From: Ardenticatena sp.
GTDB taxonomy: Bacteria > Chloroflexota > Anaerolineae > Ardenticatenales > Ardenticatenaceae
Length of the DNA stretch: 32,479 bases
Assembly: GCA_015487975.1 (NCBI GenBank)
Contig: WFOS01000024.1
Coordinates: forward strand, 1-32,479
Direction: 5' to 3'
Below the pieces are notes generated by a model. That model worked only from the letters and a program-made list of their open reading frames with translations, made no database searches and was not told where the DNA came from. Shown in pieces: positions 31,564 to 32,479 of this stretch. The position numbers and the translations under genes are program-made. Position 1 is the stretch's first letter, and the number at the start of each line of letters is the position of its first letter.

Positions 31564-32412
31564 ATGGCGAACCAGGCGGACGAATCCAGGACCATTCAGG
31601 CTGAACGAGCGGGCACGCCTTTGCACCGTTGGATGCAGGCGTGCCCGCCCGCGCATGTGCATGTGGTGGCATGTTTCGACCAGACGCTTATGCTGGAAGC
31701 GCCCCGTGGTCGGCCTTTGCTGGCGTTCACCACCCGCGCCTATGCGGGCCCGTTTCGCATGGTTGTTTCACGCCTGCCTCGATGGCATGAAGGTGAACAC
31801 GTCGCCCTAACACCGGAGGGCATGGTTGGTGAAGGCGAACGGGTCGCCTGGCCTGTCCGCTGGTGGAACCCCCACCCCAAACCGCGTGTTCTGACGCCTG
31901 ACATGCGTGAATCCGTCGCCGCTGATCTGGCGCTCGCGATTGCTCGTTTCGATACGCCCGACGACCCCTTCTTCGAGTACCTGGAAGCCGAATGGTCGCA
32001 CATCCTCGATGCCATCCACCACTATCCACTCCACACCACCGAAGCGACGCTTTCACCATTGGTAGGATACGGCAATGGGTTGACACCGTCGGGCGATGAT
32101 TTCTTGCAAGCCGTGCTCGTCACCCTTGCCAGTGGCGATGAGGTCGATCGCGCTCGTTTTCGCATTGTCTGGCGGGCAGTGGCTCGCCATCTGCGAGCCA
32201 CCACCCCGCTGGCAGCCCACTTCTTACGTGAAGCCGGCGCGGGATGGGGGTACGAACCGCTCAACGCCTTGCTCGACGCATTCCCCGCTGTTCCATTTGC
32301 ACGTGTGGAAGCGTTATCCGCCGTTGGGGCTTCATCGGGGTTGGCCGCGCTGTGGGGGGTGCTGGCGGCACTCAGCCGCGAAGCCCCACCCACCCCAAAC
32401 CGCGTGTTCTGA
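31564..32412 (+). CDS. DUF2877 protein, oxamate carbamoyltransferase AllH-like subunit
   Basis: A 282-residue DUF2877 protein, related to E. coli YlbF (AllH). The hallmark GYGNGLTPSGDDF lies at 168-180, and VGASSGLAALWGVLAAL near the C-terminus completes the family pattern. The start is 2 bases after the cyclase stop. It supplies the third subunit of the carbamoyltransferase with FdrA and DUF1116. The last residues (PTPNRVF) come from the 91-base repeat at 32389-32479, so the true C-terminus may differ by a few residues. No carbamate kinase, the usual next gene, is visible before the window ends. Confidence 0.85.
   Translation: MANQADESRTIQAERAGTPLHRWMQACPPAHVHVVACFDQTLMLEAPRGRPLLAFTTRAYAGPFRMVVSRLPRWHEGEHVALTPEGMVGEGERVAWPVRWWNPHPKPRVLTPDMRESVAADLALAIARFDTPDDPFFEYLEAEWSHILDAIHHYPLHTTEATLSPLVGYGNGLTPSGDDFLQAVLVTLASGDEVDRARFRIVWRAVARHLRATTPLAAHFLREAGAGWGYEPLNALLDAFPAVPFARVEALSAVGASSGLAALWGVLAALSREAPPTPNRVF
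31871..31961 (+). repeat. First copy of a 91-base exact direct repeat
   Basis: This stretch inside the DUF2877 gene is identical to 32389-32479, at an offset of 518 bases. The offset is not a multiple of three, so the second copy is read in a different frame. Confidence 0.95.
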
Positions 32413-32479
32413 CGCCTGACATGCGTGAATCCGTCGCCGCTGATCTGGCGCTCGCGATTGCTCGTTTCGATACGCCCGA
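32389..32479 (+). repeat. Second copy of the 91-base repeat, ending at the window edge
   Basis: All 91 bases match 31871-31961 and the match runs exactly to the last base. The stop codon of the DUF2877 frame lies inside this copy. An assembly end is the simplest explanation; a real partial tandem duplication is the alternative. Confidence 0.9.

Overview
The window reads as a chromosomal segment of a GC-rich, Gram-positive-type or monoderm-like bacterium. Gene content (a tandem-domain Der GTPase, form II Mo-hydroxylase genes, a BMP-type importer, a DtxR regulator with FeoA-like tail, a four-helix-bundle IVP protein) and protein style fit Chloroflexota, perhaps an Ardenticatenia-like lineage. 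That assignment is inference; no rRNA or tRNA gene is present to anchor it.

Left part (1-7254). After a gene start cut by the left edge come two consecutive short-chain dehydrogenases behind a consensus promoter with a TetR-like operator at the start site. A convergent terminator follows. Then there is a minus-strand block of three small genes, one resembling the soluble domain of FTR1 iron permeases. It is divergent from a DtxR-family metal regulator across a short region full of perfect inverted repeats. A 1061-residue secreted beta-helix/Ig-like protein closes this part.

Middle part (7487-16685). A minus-strand operon holds a MaoC-like hydratase, a CitE/malyl-CoA-lyase-like enzyme and a tandem Nudix protein. 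Next are a CsoR/FrmR-family repressor lacking the usual copper ligands, a membrane protein with a TrkH-like loop and a TrkA-C domain, Der, a zinc-ribbon protein, an SPFH/prohibitin-like protein, and a histidine kinase and response regulator separated by a strong terminator.

Right part (16978-32479). This is the most interesting region. A complete BMP-family ABC importer (lipoprotein, double ATPase, two permeases) runs directly into fdrA/allF. After one minus-strand gene come a three-subunit molybdenum hydroxylase, DUF1116 (allG), a four-helix-bundle cassette flanked by inverted repeats, a tandem cyclase-family hydrolase and DUF2877 (allH). FdrA, DUF1116 and DUF2877 together are the oxamate carbamoyltransferase trio of E. 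coli allantoin catabolism, yet no allantoin gene is seen here. The set suggests import of an N-heterocycle, hydroxylation, hydrolytic ring opening and phosphorolytic release of carbamoyl phosphate. One untested reading is an energy-conserving oxidative pyrimidine route.

The last 91 bases exactly repeat bases 31871-31961, so the right edge may be an assembly end rather than true sequence.
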